A stretch of DNA of 64,000 nucleotides from Betaproteobacteria bacterium (GTDB lineage Bacteria > Pseudomonadota > Gammaproteobacteria > Burkholderiales > Casimicrobiaceae): positions 89,382-153,381 of the forward strand of contig JAOUIA010000001.1 of NCBI GenBank assembly GCA_029884335.1. The letters run 5' to 3'. A program made the translations under genes and the position numbers. Shown in pieces: positions 41,536 through 51,596 of this stretch; the first letter of the stretch is position 1; each line of letters opens with the position of its first letter. Below the pieces are notes generated by a model. The model was not told where the DNA came from, ran no database searches, and worked only from the letters and a program-made list of their open reading frames with translations.

Positions 41536-42539
41536 GCGTGGCGGAAACGAAGCCGGAGCCGCCCGCGCAGGGCCGGCGGGCGCTGCTGCTCCCGGCGCTG
41601 GTCGCGCTCTTGGCGGCGTTGGCCCTGCCGCCGGCCGTCCGCGCCGACGACGCCACGGCCTGGCTCGCGCGCGCCGCGCAGGCGGCCCGTACGCTCAACT
41701 ACACCGGCACGGTCGTGTTCCAGTACGGCGGGCGCACCGAGACCGTGCGGCTCACGCACGTGAACGCGGGCGGCGTCGAGTACGAGAAGCTCGTGAGCCT
41801 CGACGGCCCGGCGCGCGAGGTGATCCGCAGCCAGGGCGAGGTCCGCTGCTATTACCCGGACGCGAAGATCGTCCGGGTCGAGCCGCGCACGTTCCGCAAC
41901 GTGTTCCCGTCGCTGTCGCCGCAGCAGCAGCGCTCGCTCGCCGAGCACTACCAGTTCCGCAGGGCCGAGAACGTGCGCGTCGCCGGGCTGGAGGCGGAGG
42001 TCTACGTGCTCGAGCCGAAGGACGGCAGGCGCTACGGGCACAGGTTCTGGACGGAGCGCGAGACGGGGTTGCTGCTGAAGGCGCGGATGATCAACGAGCG
42101 CCAGGAAGTGATCGAGCAGTTCGCGTTCACCGACATCGCGATCGGCGCCAAGCTCGATCCCGAAATGGCGAAGCCGACGTGGCCGGGCGTGCCGCCCGAC
42201 TGGCAGCTGCGCGAAGGCACCGCGGGCGGCGCGCAGCCGCACGACACCGGCTGGGTCGTGTCGAAGCTGCCACCGGGCTTCGTCAAGGTCATGGAGGGCT
42301 TCCGCCACCTGCGCGGCAGGCACGAGCAGGTGGCCCACCTCGTGTTCTCGGACGGGCTGGTCGCGGTCTCGGTGTTCGTCGAGCCGATCGCCGCCGCGTC
42401 CGGCCAGGCCCCCGGCGCGATGCGCCAGGGCGCGCTCAACGTCTTCGCGCACCGCATGGACGACCACCTGGTGACCGCGCTCGGCGAGGCGCCGCCGATC
42501 ACCATCCGCCAGATCGCCCAGTCGGTGTCGCGCCGCTGA
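41532..42539 (+). CDS. rseB: Sigma-E regulatory protein RseB/MucB
   Basis: 335 aa with a signal peptide after a 15-residue N-region (LLLPALVALLAALALPPAVRA, cut near residue 39). The large LolA-like domain includes ARTLNYTGTVVFQYGG, and the C-terminal domain has WVVSKLPPGFVKV. RseB binds the RseA periplasmic tail and protects it from cleavage until lipoprotein or LPS signals release it. It overlaps rseA by four bases and precedes degQ by 35. Confidence 0.93.
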   Translation: MSVAETKPEPPAQGRRALLLPALVALLAALALPPAVRADDATAWLARAAQAARTLNYTGTVVFQYGGRTETVRLTHVNAGGVEYEKLVSLDGPAREVIRSQGEVRCYYPDAKIVRVEPRTFRNVFPSLSPQQQRSLAEHYQFRRAENVRVAGLEAEVYVLEPKDGRRYGHRFWTERETGLLLKARMINERQEVIEQFAFTDIAIGAKLDPEMAKPTWPGVPPDWQLREGTAGGAQPHDTGWVVSKLPPGFVKVMEGFRHLRGRHEQVAHLVFSDGLVAVSVFVEPIAAASGQAPGAMRQGALNVFAHRMDDHLVTALGEAPPITIRQIAQSVSRR

Positions 42540-42574
42540 TACGCTGTCAACTTCTCGACTCCGGGTTTCCCCGC

Positions 42575-44044
42575 ATGAACGCAGCCATGACACCCTCCCT
42601 TCGCCCGCTCTTCGTCCGCCGCGCGCTCCTGTCCGCGGCGCTGGCGCTCGCAGCCGCGTTGTTGCCCGGCCTCGCGCAGGCGCAAGCGCGCGGCGCATTG
42701 CTGCCCGACTTCACCGAGCTCTACGAGAAGCAGGGCCCCGCGGTCGTCTCCATCGACGTGACGCAGAAGCGCCGCGGGCCGCGCATGCCCGAGCTCTCCG
42801 AGGACGATCCGTTCTACGAGTTCTTCCGCCGCTTCGGTCCCGTGCCCCGCGGCGGCCCGCAGCGCGAGTTCGAGGCGATGAGCGCAGGCTCGGGCTTCAT
42901 CGTGTCCTCCGACGGCTACATCGTCACCAACGCCCACGTCGTCGACTCGGCCGACGAGGTCAAGGTGCGGCTCACCGACCGCCGCGAGTTCGTGGCCAAG
43001 GTCGTGGGCAGCGACAAGCGCACCGACGTGGCCGTGATCAAGATCGACGCGAAGGACCTGCCCAGGGTCACGATCGGCGACCCGGAGAAGCTCAAGGTCG
43101 GCGAGTGGGTGGTGGCCATCGGCAAGCCGTTCGGCCTCGAGAACACGATGACGGCCGGCATCGTCAGCGCGAAGGGGCGCGACGTGTCGAGCGAGCAGAA
43201 CCTCGTGCCGTTCATCCAGACCGACGTCGCGATCAACCCCGGCAACTCCGGCGGGCCGCTCTTCAACCTGAAGGGCGAGGTGGTCGGCATCAACTCGCTG
43301 ATCTTCTCGCGCTCGGGCGGCTACATGGGCCTCGCGTTCGCCATCCCGATCGACGTGGCGATGAATACCGTCAGCCAGCTGCGCGAGAAGGGCCGGGTGA
43401 CGCGCGGCCGCATCGGCGTGCAGATCCAGGAGGTCAGCAAGGAGGCGGCGGACTCGTTCGGCCTGAAGGCGCCCTCCGGCGCGCTGGTCAACTCGGTGGA
43501 GAAGGGCGGGCCCGCGGACAAGGCGGGGGTCGAGCCCGGCGACATCATCCTCAAGGTCGACGGCCGCGAGGTCTCCAACAGCAACACGCTGCCGCGCATC
43601 ATCACGCAGGTGCGGCCGGGCACCAAGGTGACGCTGACCGTGTGGCGCAGCGGCGGCACGCGCGAGATCGGGGTCACCGTCGCCGAGATGAAGGAGGACG
43701 CGCCGCCGGCCGCGCGGCGCGGAGGCGCGCCGACGCCCAAGGAGAAGGCCAAGCCCAACCGCATGGGGCTCGTGCTGTCCGACCTCACCCCCGAGCAGCG
43801 CAAGGAGGCGGACGTCAAGTCCGGCGTGCTGGTCGACGAGGTGTCCGGATCCGTGCGCGGCAACGTGCAGCCGGGCGACATCGTTCTCGCGGTCATCAGC
43901 CGCGGCACCACCACCGAAGCGCGCAGCGCCGCGCAGGTCAACGATCTGCTCGCCAAGCTGGAGAAGAACGCGAGCGTGACCCTGCAGGTGAAGCGCGGCG
44001 AGCAGACGTTCTTCGCGACGGTGAGGCTGCCGAACGGCGAATAG
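42575..44044 (+). CDS. degQ: Periplasmic serine protease DegQ/MucD-like (HtrA family)
   Basis: 489 aa. Signal peptide ending AQAQA (about 37). Trypsin-like domain with catalytic triad His in VTNAHVV (about 116), Asp in KRTDVAVIK (about 150) and Ser in NPGNSGGPLF (about 225). PDZ1 at about 275-370 and PDZ2 at about 390-485. It degrades or refolds damaged envelope proteins. Position right after rseB matches MucD in Pseudomonas and DegQ in Burkholderiales. A second ATG four codons on is an alternative start. Confidence 0.94.
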   Translation: MNAAMTPSLRPLFVRRALLSAALALAAALLPGLAQAQARGALLPDFTELYEKQGPAVVSIDVTQKRRGPRMPELSEDDPFYEFFRRFGPVPRGGPQREFEAMSAGSGFIVSSDGYIVTNAHVVDSADEVKVRLTDRREFVAKVVGSDKRTDVAVIKIDAKDLPRVTIGDPEKLKVGEWVVAIGKPFGLENTMTAGIVSAKGRDVSSEQNLVPFIQTDVAINPGNSGGPLFNLKGEVVGINSLIFSRSGGYMGLAFAIPIDVAMNTVSQLREKGRVTRGRIGVQIQEVSKEAADSFGLKAPSGALVNSVEKGGPADKAGVEPGDIILKVDGREVSNSNTLPRIITQVRPGTKVTLTVWRSGGTREIGVTVAEMKEDAPPAARRGGAPTPKEKAKPNRMGLVLSDLTPEQRKEADVKSGVLVDEVSGSVRGNVQPGDIVLAVISRGTTTEARSAAQVNDLLAKLEKNASVTLQVKRGEQTFFATVRLPNGE

Positions 44045-44153
44045 GCCCGGGAACGAGAGGATCGGGGGGAGGGCTCGGCAAGGGCGCGAAGGGAGCGCCC
44101 TGGCGTGGCGCGCTCCCCTCGCAGCCCTCGTCCTGCACACCGCCCTTCGCGGG

Positions 44154-44414
44154 ATGCGCCTGACCCTCCTCGTCCGCGCGTACTGCCACCTCTGCGACGA
44201 GATGCTCGCGGCGCTCGCGCCGCTGGCGGGGGACACGCCCGTCGACGTGATGGACGTCGACGCGCCGGAACACGCGGCGCTCGAGGCGCAGTACGGCGAG
44301 GCCGTGCCGGTGCTCTTCGCCGGCGCCCCCGCGCCCGGCGCCGAGTTGTGCCGCTACCGGCTCGACGCCGCGCGGGTCGCCGCCGCCCTCGCGGGCGCCG
44401 CGAAAATCCGCTAG
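44154..44414 (+). CDS. Glutaredoxin-family protein (DUF836)
   Basis: 86 aa, thioredoxin fold with the redox motif CHLC (residues 11-14) and cis-Pro in AVPVLFAG (about 49-56). This small family is conserved between degQ/mucD and lepA in betaproteobacteria. It probably uses a dithiol or monothiol exchange in the cytoplasm; its partner is unknown. It follows degQ by 109 bases and precedes lepA by 73. Confidence 0.85.
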   Translation: MRLTLLVRAYCHLCDEMLAALAPLAGDTPVDVMDVDAPEHAALEAQYGEAVPVLFAGAPAPGAELCRYRLDAARVAAALAGAAKIR

Positions 44415-44487
44415 AATTCAACGTTTTGCGTCGACGCCCGGCTCGAGCAGCCGGCGCGCCCGCGCGCGAGCGGCCACGCCAGCCCCA

Positions 44488-46281
<1,794 letters not shown>

Positions 46282-46411
46282 CGCTTCGCGTGAGCGCGCG
46301 ACGGCCGGCGGCCGGCCGCGACGGCCGCGGGACGCCCGGCGCGCGCGCCGTGGGACAATGCGCGCCGCGGCGCGCTGCCGGCGCCGCTTTCGGCCAGTCC
46401 CCACGCCCACG

Positions 46412-47239
46412 ATGAACTTCGCGCTGATCCTCTTCCTGCTCACCCTGGCGACCGGGGCGGTCTGGCTCGCCGACCGCCTCGTGTTCGCCCGACGGCGAGG
46501 CCCGGACGATCCCGAGCCGGCGTGGATCGAGTACCCGAAGAGCTTCTTTCCCGTCCTGCTCGCCGTCTTCCTGCTGCGCTCGTTCCTGGCCGAGCCCTTC
46601 CGCATACCGTCCTCGTCGATGCGGCCCACGCTCGTCGTCGGCGACTACATCCTCGTCAACAAGTTCAGCTACGGCATCCGGCTGCCCATCGTCGAGCGCA
46701 AGATCGTCGACGTCGCCGACCCGCGGCGCGGCGACGTCGTCGTGTTCCGCTACCCGGTCAACCCCTCGCAGGACTTCATCAAGCGGGTGGTGGGCGTCGG
46801 CGGGGACACGGTCGAGTACCGCGACAAGCAGCTCGCCGTCAACGGCGTCCCGCTGCCGCAGCGACCCGACGGCAGCTACAGCTACCTCGAGGGACTGCGC
46901 TTCGAGACGACGGAGCGCCGCGTCGAGACGGCCGCGACGGGCAACGGGCCCAAGGACTACACGATCGCCGCGCAACCCCAGGCGGCGCCCGTCTATCCGG
47001 CGAACGTGCGGCCGTTCCCGGGTCGCGAGAATTGCGAATACAATGAGCGCGGCTTCCGCTGCCGGGTGCCGGCGGGCCACTACTTCATGATGGGCGACAA
47101 CCGCGACGCCAGCGACGACAGCCGCTACTGGGGCTTCGTCCCGGACGACCACATCCGCGGGCGCGCGTTCTTCATCTGGTTCAACTGGGACGACATCGTC
47201 GGGCTGGCCTTCGAGCGGGTCGGCAGCGGCATTCGATAG
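46412..47239 (+). CDS. lepB: Signal peptidase I
   Basis: 275 aa. Two N-terminal membrane helices (about 1-24 and 43-62), then the catalytic Ser in IPSSSMRPTL (about 68-77) and Lys in FIKRVVGVGGD (about 122-132). Box E is GHYFMMGDNRDASDDSRYWG. It removes signal peptides at the periplasmic face. The ATG at 46412 begins the first membrane helix; an in-frame ATG 54 bases earlier would add a poorly conserved Arg-rich leader. Followed by the DUF4845 gene after 41 bases. Confidence 0.96.
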   Translation: MNFALILFLLTLATGAVWLADRLVFARRRGPDDPEPAWIEYPKSFFPVLLAVFLLRSFLAEPFRIPSSSMRPTLVVGDYILVNKFSYGIRLPIVERKIVDVADPRRGDVVVFRYPVNPSQDFIKRVVGVGGDTVEYRDKQLAVNGVPLPQRPDGSYSYLEGLRFETTERRVETAATGNGPKDYTIAAQPQAAPVYPANVRPFPGRENCEYNERGFRCRVPAGHYFMMGDNRDASDDSRYWGFVPDDHIRGRAFFIWFNWDDIVGLAFERVGSGIR

Positions 47240-47280
47240 GCGTTCGTCGCGACGGCGGGCGCGGGCCACGGGGGTGCGGG

Positions 47281-47652
47281 ATGCGCAACGGGATGCGGGA
47301 ACGTCAGTCGGGCCTCACGATCATCGGATTCCTCCTCCTCGCGGCGGTCGTCGTGATCTTCGCGATGGTCGGCTTCCGCGTCGTGCCCTCGTACGTCGAG
47401 TACTACGCTGTCAAGAAGGCGCTGGAGGACACGATGCGCGGCGGCGGCGCCGACCCGAACAACCCGGCCCCGTTCCGCCGCGAGCTCGAGCGGCGCCTGC
47501 AGACGAGCTACGTGGAGAACGTGAAGGCGGCCGATGCGAACATCACCCGCAACGGCAGCCAGATCACGGCCGAGATGGCCTGGGAGCGGCGCCTGCACAT
47601 GTTCGGCAACGCCTCGATCCTCCTCGAGTTCGAGACCTCGGCCACGCGCTAG
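47281..47652 (+). CDS. DUF4845 single-pass membrane protein
   Basis: 123 aa. The N-terminus has a pilin-like hydrophobic helix (RQSGLTIIGFLLLAAVVVIF, about residues 8-27) and a periplasmic tail (YAVKKALEDTMR... ITAEMAWERRLHMFGN). Members are conserved between lepB and rnc in beta- and gammaproteobacteria, but their function is unknown. A start four codons later (MRERQSG) is also plausible. Confidence 0.88.
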   Translation: MRNGMRERQSGLTIIGFLLLAAVVVIFAMVGFRVVPSYVEYYAVKKALEDTMRGGGADPNNPAPFRRELERRLQTSYVENVKAADANITRNGSQITAEMAWERRLHMFGNASILLEFETSATR

Positions 47653-47656
47653 CGGA

Positions 47657-47722
47657 TCGATGCCACGGGCGTTCGGGAGCGCGGTGGGTGCCGCGACATC
47701 CAGGTAGCGCCGCTTGCATCGA
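47657..47722. repeat. CGATGC/GGCG hairpin repeat, copy 1 (before rnc)
   Basis: Imperfect arms TCGATGCCACGGGCG (47657-47671) and CGCCGCTTGCATCGA (47708-47722), 12 of 15 pairs, begin four bases after the DUF4845 stop. A second copy lies after era at 49462-49528, so the pair brackets rnc-era. Confidence 0.5.
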
Positions 47723-47842
47723 GCCGTGGATCACGCGAGCGCGCTCGGGGCGGCCCGCCGGGCGCTCGCCGGCAAAGGCAGGAAGCAGCGCGCGCGTTGC
47801 ACGCGCACTTGTCGCAAGTGTCTTCCTGCATCATCCTGCCAT

Positions 47843-47906
47843 GGGGAAGTCGGGGCCTGATCCCGACTTCCGGAAACGGGAAATTGGAGTCTGACCCTCA
47901 TTTCCG
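47843..47906. repeat. REP-like palindrome, GGGTCAGACTC family, copy 2, running into rnc
   Basis: A hairpin GGAAGTCGGG/CCCGACTTCC (47845-47854 and 47862-47871) is followed by GGAGTCTGACCCTCATTTCC, the right arm of the family seen at 11992-12019. The right arm covers the putative TTG start and the first codons of rnc. Confidence 0.65.
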
Positions 47907-48567
47907 CGAGCGCCTCGGCCACGCGTTCGCCAGGCCCGAGCTGCTGGCGCAGGCGCTGACTCACCGCAGCTTCGGGGCGCGGCACAACGAGCGGCTCGAG
48001 TTCGTCGGCGACGCGGTGCTCAATTGCGTGGTCGCCCGCGTGCTCTACGAGCGGTTCCCGGACCTGCCGGAAGGCGACCTGTCGCGCGTGCGCGCCGGAC
48101 TGGTCAATCGCGAGACGCTCGCCGAAGTCGCGCGCAGGATGGACATCGGCGCGGCGATCCGGCTGGGCGACGGGGCGCTGCGCAGCGGGGGGCCGGAGCG
48201 CCCGTCGATCCTCGCCGACGCGCTGGAGGCGGTCTTCGGCGCCGTGTTCCTCGACGCCGGCTACGAGGCCGCCCGCGTCGCGATCGAGCGCGCGTTCGAC
48301 GGCGTGCTGCGCGACGCCGATCCGCGGGTGCTGGGCAAGGACCCGAAGACGCTGCTGCAGGAGTGGCTGCAGGGCCGCGGGCTGCCCGTGCCCGACTACC
48401 GCGTTGTCGAGATCGCCGGCGAGGCGCACGCGCAGACTTTCACCGCCGAGTGCCGCATCGAGGCGCTCGGGGTGGCCACGCAGGGCTCCGGCGCGAGCCG
48501 GCGCGTCGCCGAGCAGTCGGCGGCGGCTTCGGCGTACGCGGCCCTCACCGCTTCGCGGCCCGCATGA
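47884..48567 (+). CDS. rnc: Ribonuclease III
   Basis: 227 aa from TTG at 47884. The catalytic signature HNERLEFVGDAVL (about 34-46) and PSILADALEAVFGAVFLDAG carry the acidic metal ligands; a dsRNA-binding domain follows from about 150 (DPKTLLQEWLQGRGLP). With the TTG start the N-terminus has the same spacing to ALTHRS as E. coli RNase III. An upstream ATG at 47797 would add 29 residues encoded by repeat DNA. It processes rRNA and mRNA duplexes. The stop overlaps the era ATG (ATGA). Confidence 0.92.
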   Translation: MESDPHFRERLGHAFARPELLAQALTHRSFGARHNERLEFVGDAVLNCVVARVLYERFPDLPEGDLSRVRAGLVNRETLAEVARRMDIGAAIRLGDGALRSGGPERPSILADALEAVFGAVFLDAGYEAARVAIERAFDGVLRDADPRVLGKDPKTLLQEWLQGRGLPVPDYRVVEIAGEAHAQTFTAECRIEALGVATQGSGASRRVAEQSAAASAYAALTASRPA

Positions 48568-49460
48568 GCGCCGACGGGGCAGCGCCGTTCCGGTGCGGGC
48601 ATGTCGCGATCGTGGGGCGCCCCAGCGTCGGGAAGTCGACGCTGCTCAACCGGCTGGTGGGCGCGAAGGTCTCGATCACGTCGAAGCGGCCGCAGACCAC
48701 GCGCCACCGGATCACCGGCATCCTCTCCGAGCCCGGCCGCCAGTTCGTGTTCGTCGACACCCCGGGCTTCCAGACGAAGCACCGCTCGCGCCTGAACGCG
48801 CGACTCAACAAGTCGGTGCGCGAGGCGCTCGGCGAGGTCGATGTCGTCGTGTGGGTGGTGGACGGCGAGCGGATCGTCGACGCCGACCGCGCCGTGCTCG
48901 CGCTGGTGCCGTCCCGCGTTCCCGTCGTCGTCGCGGTCAACAAGGTCGACGCGCTCGCCGACAAGTCCGCGCTGCTGCCGCGGCTCGCCGGGATCGCCGC
49001 GCTGCGCGAGTTCGCCGCCATCGTGCCGGTCTCGGCGGAGAAGGGCACGCAGCTCGCGGCGCTTCGCGACGAGATCGCGAAGGCGCTGCCCGAGGGGCCG
49101 CCGCTCTACCCCGAGGACGATCTCACCGACCGCGACGAGCGCTTCCTCGCCGCCGAGTACGTGCGCGAGAAGATCTTCCGCCTGCTCGGCGACGAGGTCC
49201 CCTATGCCGCCACCGTCGGCATCGACAAGTTCGAGCACGAGGGCGCGCTGCGGCGGATCTTCGCGAGCGTCTACGTCGAGAAGGCGAGCCAGCGCGCGAT
49301 CCTGCTCGGCGAGGGCGGCAAGCGGATGAAGGCGATCGCCAGCACGGCGCGGCGCGACCTCGAGAGGCTGCTGGGCGGCCCCGTGTACCTCGAGGTGTGG
49401 GTGCGGGTGAAGAAGGGTTGGACCGGCGACGACGGCGCGCTGGACCGCATGGGGTACTAG
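48564..49460 (+). CDS. era: GTPase Era
   Basis: 298 aa. G1 GRPSVGKSTLLNRLVG (about 18-33), G2 TTRHRITG, G3 DTPGFQTK, G4 NKVDALAD; the C-terminal KH domain contains LGEGGKRMKAIASTARRDLE. It binds 16S rRNA 3' end and is needed in 30S assembly. It overlaps rnc by four bases. Normally recO follows immediately; here 538 bases of repeats intervene. Confidence 0.97.
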   Translation: MSADGAAPFRCGHVAIVGRPSVGKSTLLNRLVGAKVSITSKRPQTTRHRITGILSEPGRQFVFVDTPGFQTKHRSRLNARLNKSVREALGEVDVVVWVVDGERIVDADRAVLALVPSRVPVVVAVNKVDALADKSALLPRLAGIAALREFAAIVPVSAEKGTQLAALRDEIAKALPEGPPLYPEDDLTDRDERFLAAEYVREKIFRLLGDEVPYAATVGIDKFEHEGALRRIFASVYVEKASQRAILLGEGGKRMKAIASTARRDLERLLGGPVYLEVWVRVKKGWTGDDGALDRMGY

Positions 49461-49461
49461 A

Positions 49462-49528
49462 CCGATGCAAAAGGCGTTCGCAGGGCAGACGAGGATCCGC
49501 GGGGCCGGAGTTGCGCCTATTGCATCGG
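49462..49528. repeat. CGATGC/GGCG hairpin repeat, copy 2 (after era)
   Basis: Arms CCGATGCAAAAGGCG (49462-49476) and CGCCTATTGCATCGG (49514-49528), 14 of 15 pairs, begin two bases after the era stop. It could terminate rnc-era. It matches the element at 47657-47722 in arm sequence and spacing. Confidence 0.6.
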
Positions 49529-49804
49529 GAGGAAGCCAGGGCGGGCGCCTAGGGGCGGCCCGTCGGCGCCCGCCGCGAACGGCACGCAACCCCGCGAGCC
49601 GTGCAACGCGAGGCGCTCCAGCGCAGCGTTTCCTTTCGTGCAACTGGTGTCCCGTACCGGATGTTCCTTGCGCGAGGGCGAGGGAGAAATGACGCGCTGC
49701 ATTGTTGCCGTTCTTGCGGGTATTCGCGCCCAACGGCGCGCCTCGCGCCTGGAACTGCGGCCGCGGGAATCCCGTCGCACGCGTGGATGATTGTGAGACA
49801 GGTT
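49529..49804. other. Non-coding stretch between era and recO
   Basis: About 276 bases lying between two repeat elements. I see no convincing gene: short open frames have no family features or ribosome sites. A possible remnant of an inserted element or a leader of recO. Confidence 0.4.
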
Positions 49805-49971
49805 CTAGTGTCCTGTCCCGTGAGTTCCGAAGATAGAGGAGCGGATGAAATCGGCCGCCAGGCTAGGCGCTCGGCCGACGTCGTAGCTCGTGCTACGGTG
49901 AGGTCGAGCAACACCGCATGGCGGCCGATTTCGCCGCGAACTATCGAGCGAACTGCGGGACAGGACGCTAG
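49805..49971. mobile_element. MITE-like palindromic element upstream of recO
   Basis: 167 bases with terminal inverted repeats CTAGTGTCCTGTCCCG (49805-49820) and CGGGACAGGACGCTAG (49956-49971), 15 of 16 matching. Inside is a nested perfect repeat GAAATCGGCCGCCA (49847-49860) / TGGCGGCCGATTTC (49919-49932) and a central CGTAGC-TCGT-GCTACG (49882-49897). CTAG at both ends may be a target duplication. No transposase is encoded, so it would be non-autonomous. Confidence 0.65.
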
Positions 49972-49998
49972 GGTCCGCTGACGCCATGGACACGTGAC

Positions 49999-50751
49999 AT
50001 GCCGCGTTCGCTTTCCGAGCGGCACGACGACGAGCCGGCGTACGTGCTGCACGCCTACCCGTACAAGGAGACGAGCCTGATCGTCGAGGCGTTCGCGCGC
50101 GAGCGCGGCCGCGTGGGCATGGTGGCGCGCGGCGCCAAGCGCCCCCGCTCCGAGCTGCGCGGACTGCTGCAGGCGTTCCAGCCGATCGCGCTGTCGTGGG
50201 CGGGCGCGGCCGAGCTCAAGACGCTGGTCAAGGCGGAGTGGCGCGGCGGGGTCCCGCTGCCCGCCGGAGCGTCGCTGCTGGCGGCGTTCTACCTGAACGA
50301 GCTGCTGCTCAAGCTGCTGCCGCGCGAGGATCCGCACCCCGCGCTGTGGGACGCCTACGAGGGCGCGCTGACGGCTCTCGCCGCCGGAGGCGGCGCGGCC
50401 GCGCAGGCGAGCGTGCTGCGCGGCTTCGAGGTGCGGCTGCTGGCGGAGCTCGGCTACGCATTGGCGCTGGCGCGCGAGGCGGACACCGGCAACGCGATCG
50501 ACCCCGAGGCACGGTACCATTACGCGTTCGACGCCGGCCCCCGGCGCCACGCCGGCGAGCCTGGCGCGCACTGGCCGGTGGTGCGCGGCGCGACGCTGAT
50601 CGCGCTAGCCGAGCAGCGTTTCCCCGACCCGTCGATCGCCGCCGAAGCGAAGCAGCTCATGCGCGAAGTCCTCGACCACCACCTCGAATCCCGCCGCATC
50701 GAGAGCCGGCGCATCGTCGCCGACCTGCGCTCGCTCGACGGCGAGCCGTGA
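49999..50751 (+). CDS. recO: DNA repair protein RecO
   Basis: 250 aa. N-terminal OB fold with [21 protein letters not shown] (about 14-34) and [16 protein letters not shown] (about 39-55), then the helical C-terminal domain. It loads RecA with RecR in recombinational repair. ATG at 49999, 28 bases after the MITE-like element, so the original era-recO coupling has been lost. Ten bases upstream of pdxJ. Confidence 0.93.
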   Translation: MPRSLSERHDDEPAYVLHAYPYKETSLIVEAFARERGRVGMVARGAKRPRSELRGLLQAFQPIALSWAGAAELKTLVKAEWRGGVPLPAGASLLAAFYLNELLLKLLPREDPHPALWDAYEGALTALAAGGGAAAQASVLRGFEVRLLAELGYALALAREADTGNAIDPEARYHYAFDAGPRRHAGEPGAHWPVVRGATLIALAEQRFPDPSIAAEAKQLMREVLDHHLESRRIESRRIVADLRSLDGEP

Positions 50752-50761
50752 GGGACGCCCG

Positions 50762-51520
50762 ATGGGGATGATCGAGCTCGGCGTCAACATCGACCACGTC
50801 GCGACGCTGCGCCAGGCCCGGCGCACCTGGGAGCCCGACCCCGTGTGGGCGGCGGTCGAGGCTCATCTCGGCGGCGCCGACGGCATCACGGTGCACCTGC
50901 GCGAGGATCGCCGCCACATCCAGGACGAGGACGTGCGCCGACTGCGCGACCTCACGCACATCAAGCTCAACCTGGAGATGGCGGCCACGCCGGAGATGGT
51001 CGGCATCGCCTGCCGCATCAAGCCCGAGATGGCGATGCTGGTGCCCGAGGGCCGCCACGAGGTCACCACCGAAGGCGGGCTCGACGTCGCCGCGCAGGAG
51101 GGCAAGCTGAAGGAGGCGGTGGCGCGCCTCGCCGGCAAGGGCATCGTGACCAGCGTGTTCATCGACGCGGAGATCCGCCAGGTGGAGGCCTCGGCGCGCA
51201 TCGGCGCGCGCGTGTGCGAGGTGCACACCGGCCCCTACGCGCACGCGTTCCACGCGCGCGGCCGCGACCCCGAGAGCCCGGCGGTGGTCGCGGAGCTGGA
51301 AAAGGTCCGGCGTGCCGGCGCCGCCATCCGCGAGCTGGGCATGCGCTTCAACGCCGGGCACGCGCTCAACTACTTCAACGTCCAGCCGGTCGCGGCGCTG
51401 CCCGGCGTGCGCGAGCTGCACATCGGGCACGCGATCGTCTCGCGCAGCGTGTTCGTGGGCCTGCGCGAGGCCGTGCGGGAGATGAAGCGCCTGATGCGCG
51501 AAGCGGCGCGAGGAGCGTGA
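50762..51520 (+). CDS. pdxJ: Pyridoxine 5'-phosphate synthase
   Basis: 252-aa TIM barrel. [15 protein letters not shown] (about 6-20) and [12 protein letters not shown] (about 41-52) form the active site, and [12 protein letters not shown] plus [10 protein letters not shown] bind phosphate. It condenses DXP with 3-amino-2-oxopropyl phosphate to make pyridoxine phosphate. The usual downstream acpS is absent; nagZ comes next. Confidence 0.96.
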   Translation: MGMIELGVNIDHVATLRQARRTWEPDPVWAAVEAHLGGADGITVHLREDRRHIQDEDVRRLRDLTHIKLNLEMAATPEMVGIACRIKPEMAMLVPEGRHEVTTEGGLDVAAQEGKLKEAVARLAGKGIVTSVFIDAEIRQVEASARIGARVCEVHTGPYAHAFHARGRDPESPAVVAELEKVRRAGAAIRELGMRFNAGHALNYFNVQPVAALPGVRELHIGHAIVSRSVFVGLREAVREMKRLMREAARGA

Positions 51521-51551
51521 TCGCGCGAAGCGCGATCAGGCGACGTGCGCC

Positions 51552-51571
51552 GTCCCCGCGGAAGCGGGGAC
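51552..51571. repeat. GTCCCCGC-family hairpin, half unit
   Basis: GTCCCCGC (51552-51559), loop GGAA, GCGGGGAC (51564-51571), followed by CCCAGCG exactly as in the unit at 8620-8646. It lies in the 76-base pdxJ-nagZ spacer. Confidence 0.6.
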
Positions 51572-51596
51572 CCAGCGACTTCGGCAATCCATCGAG

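Noticed and set aside
49529..49804. Possible small gene between era and recO
   Set aside because: Short frames lack a ribosome site, family features or conserved context.
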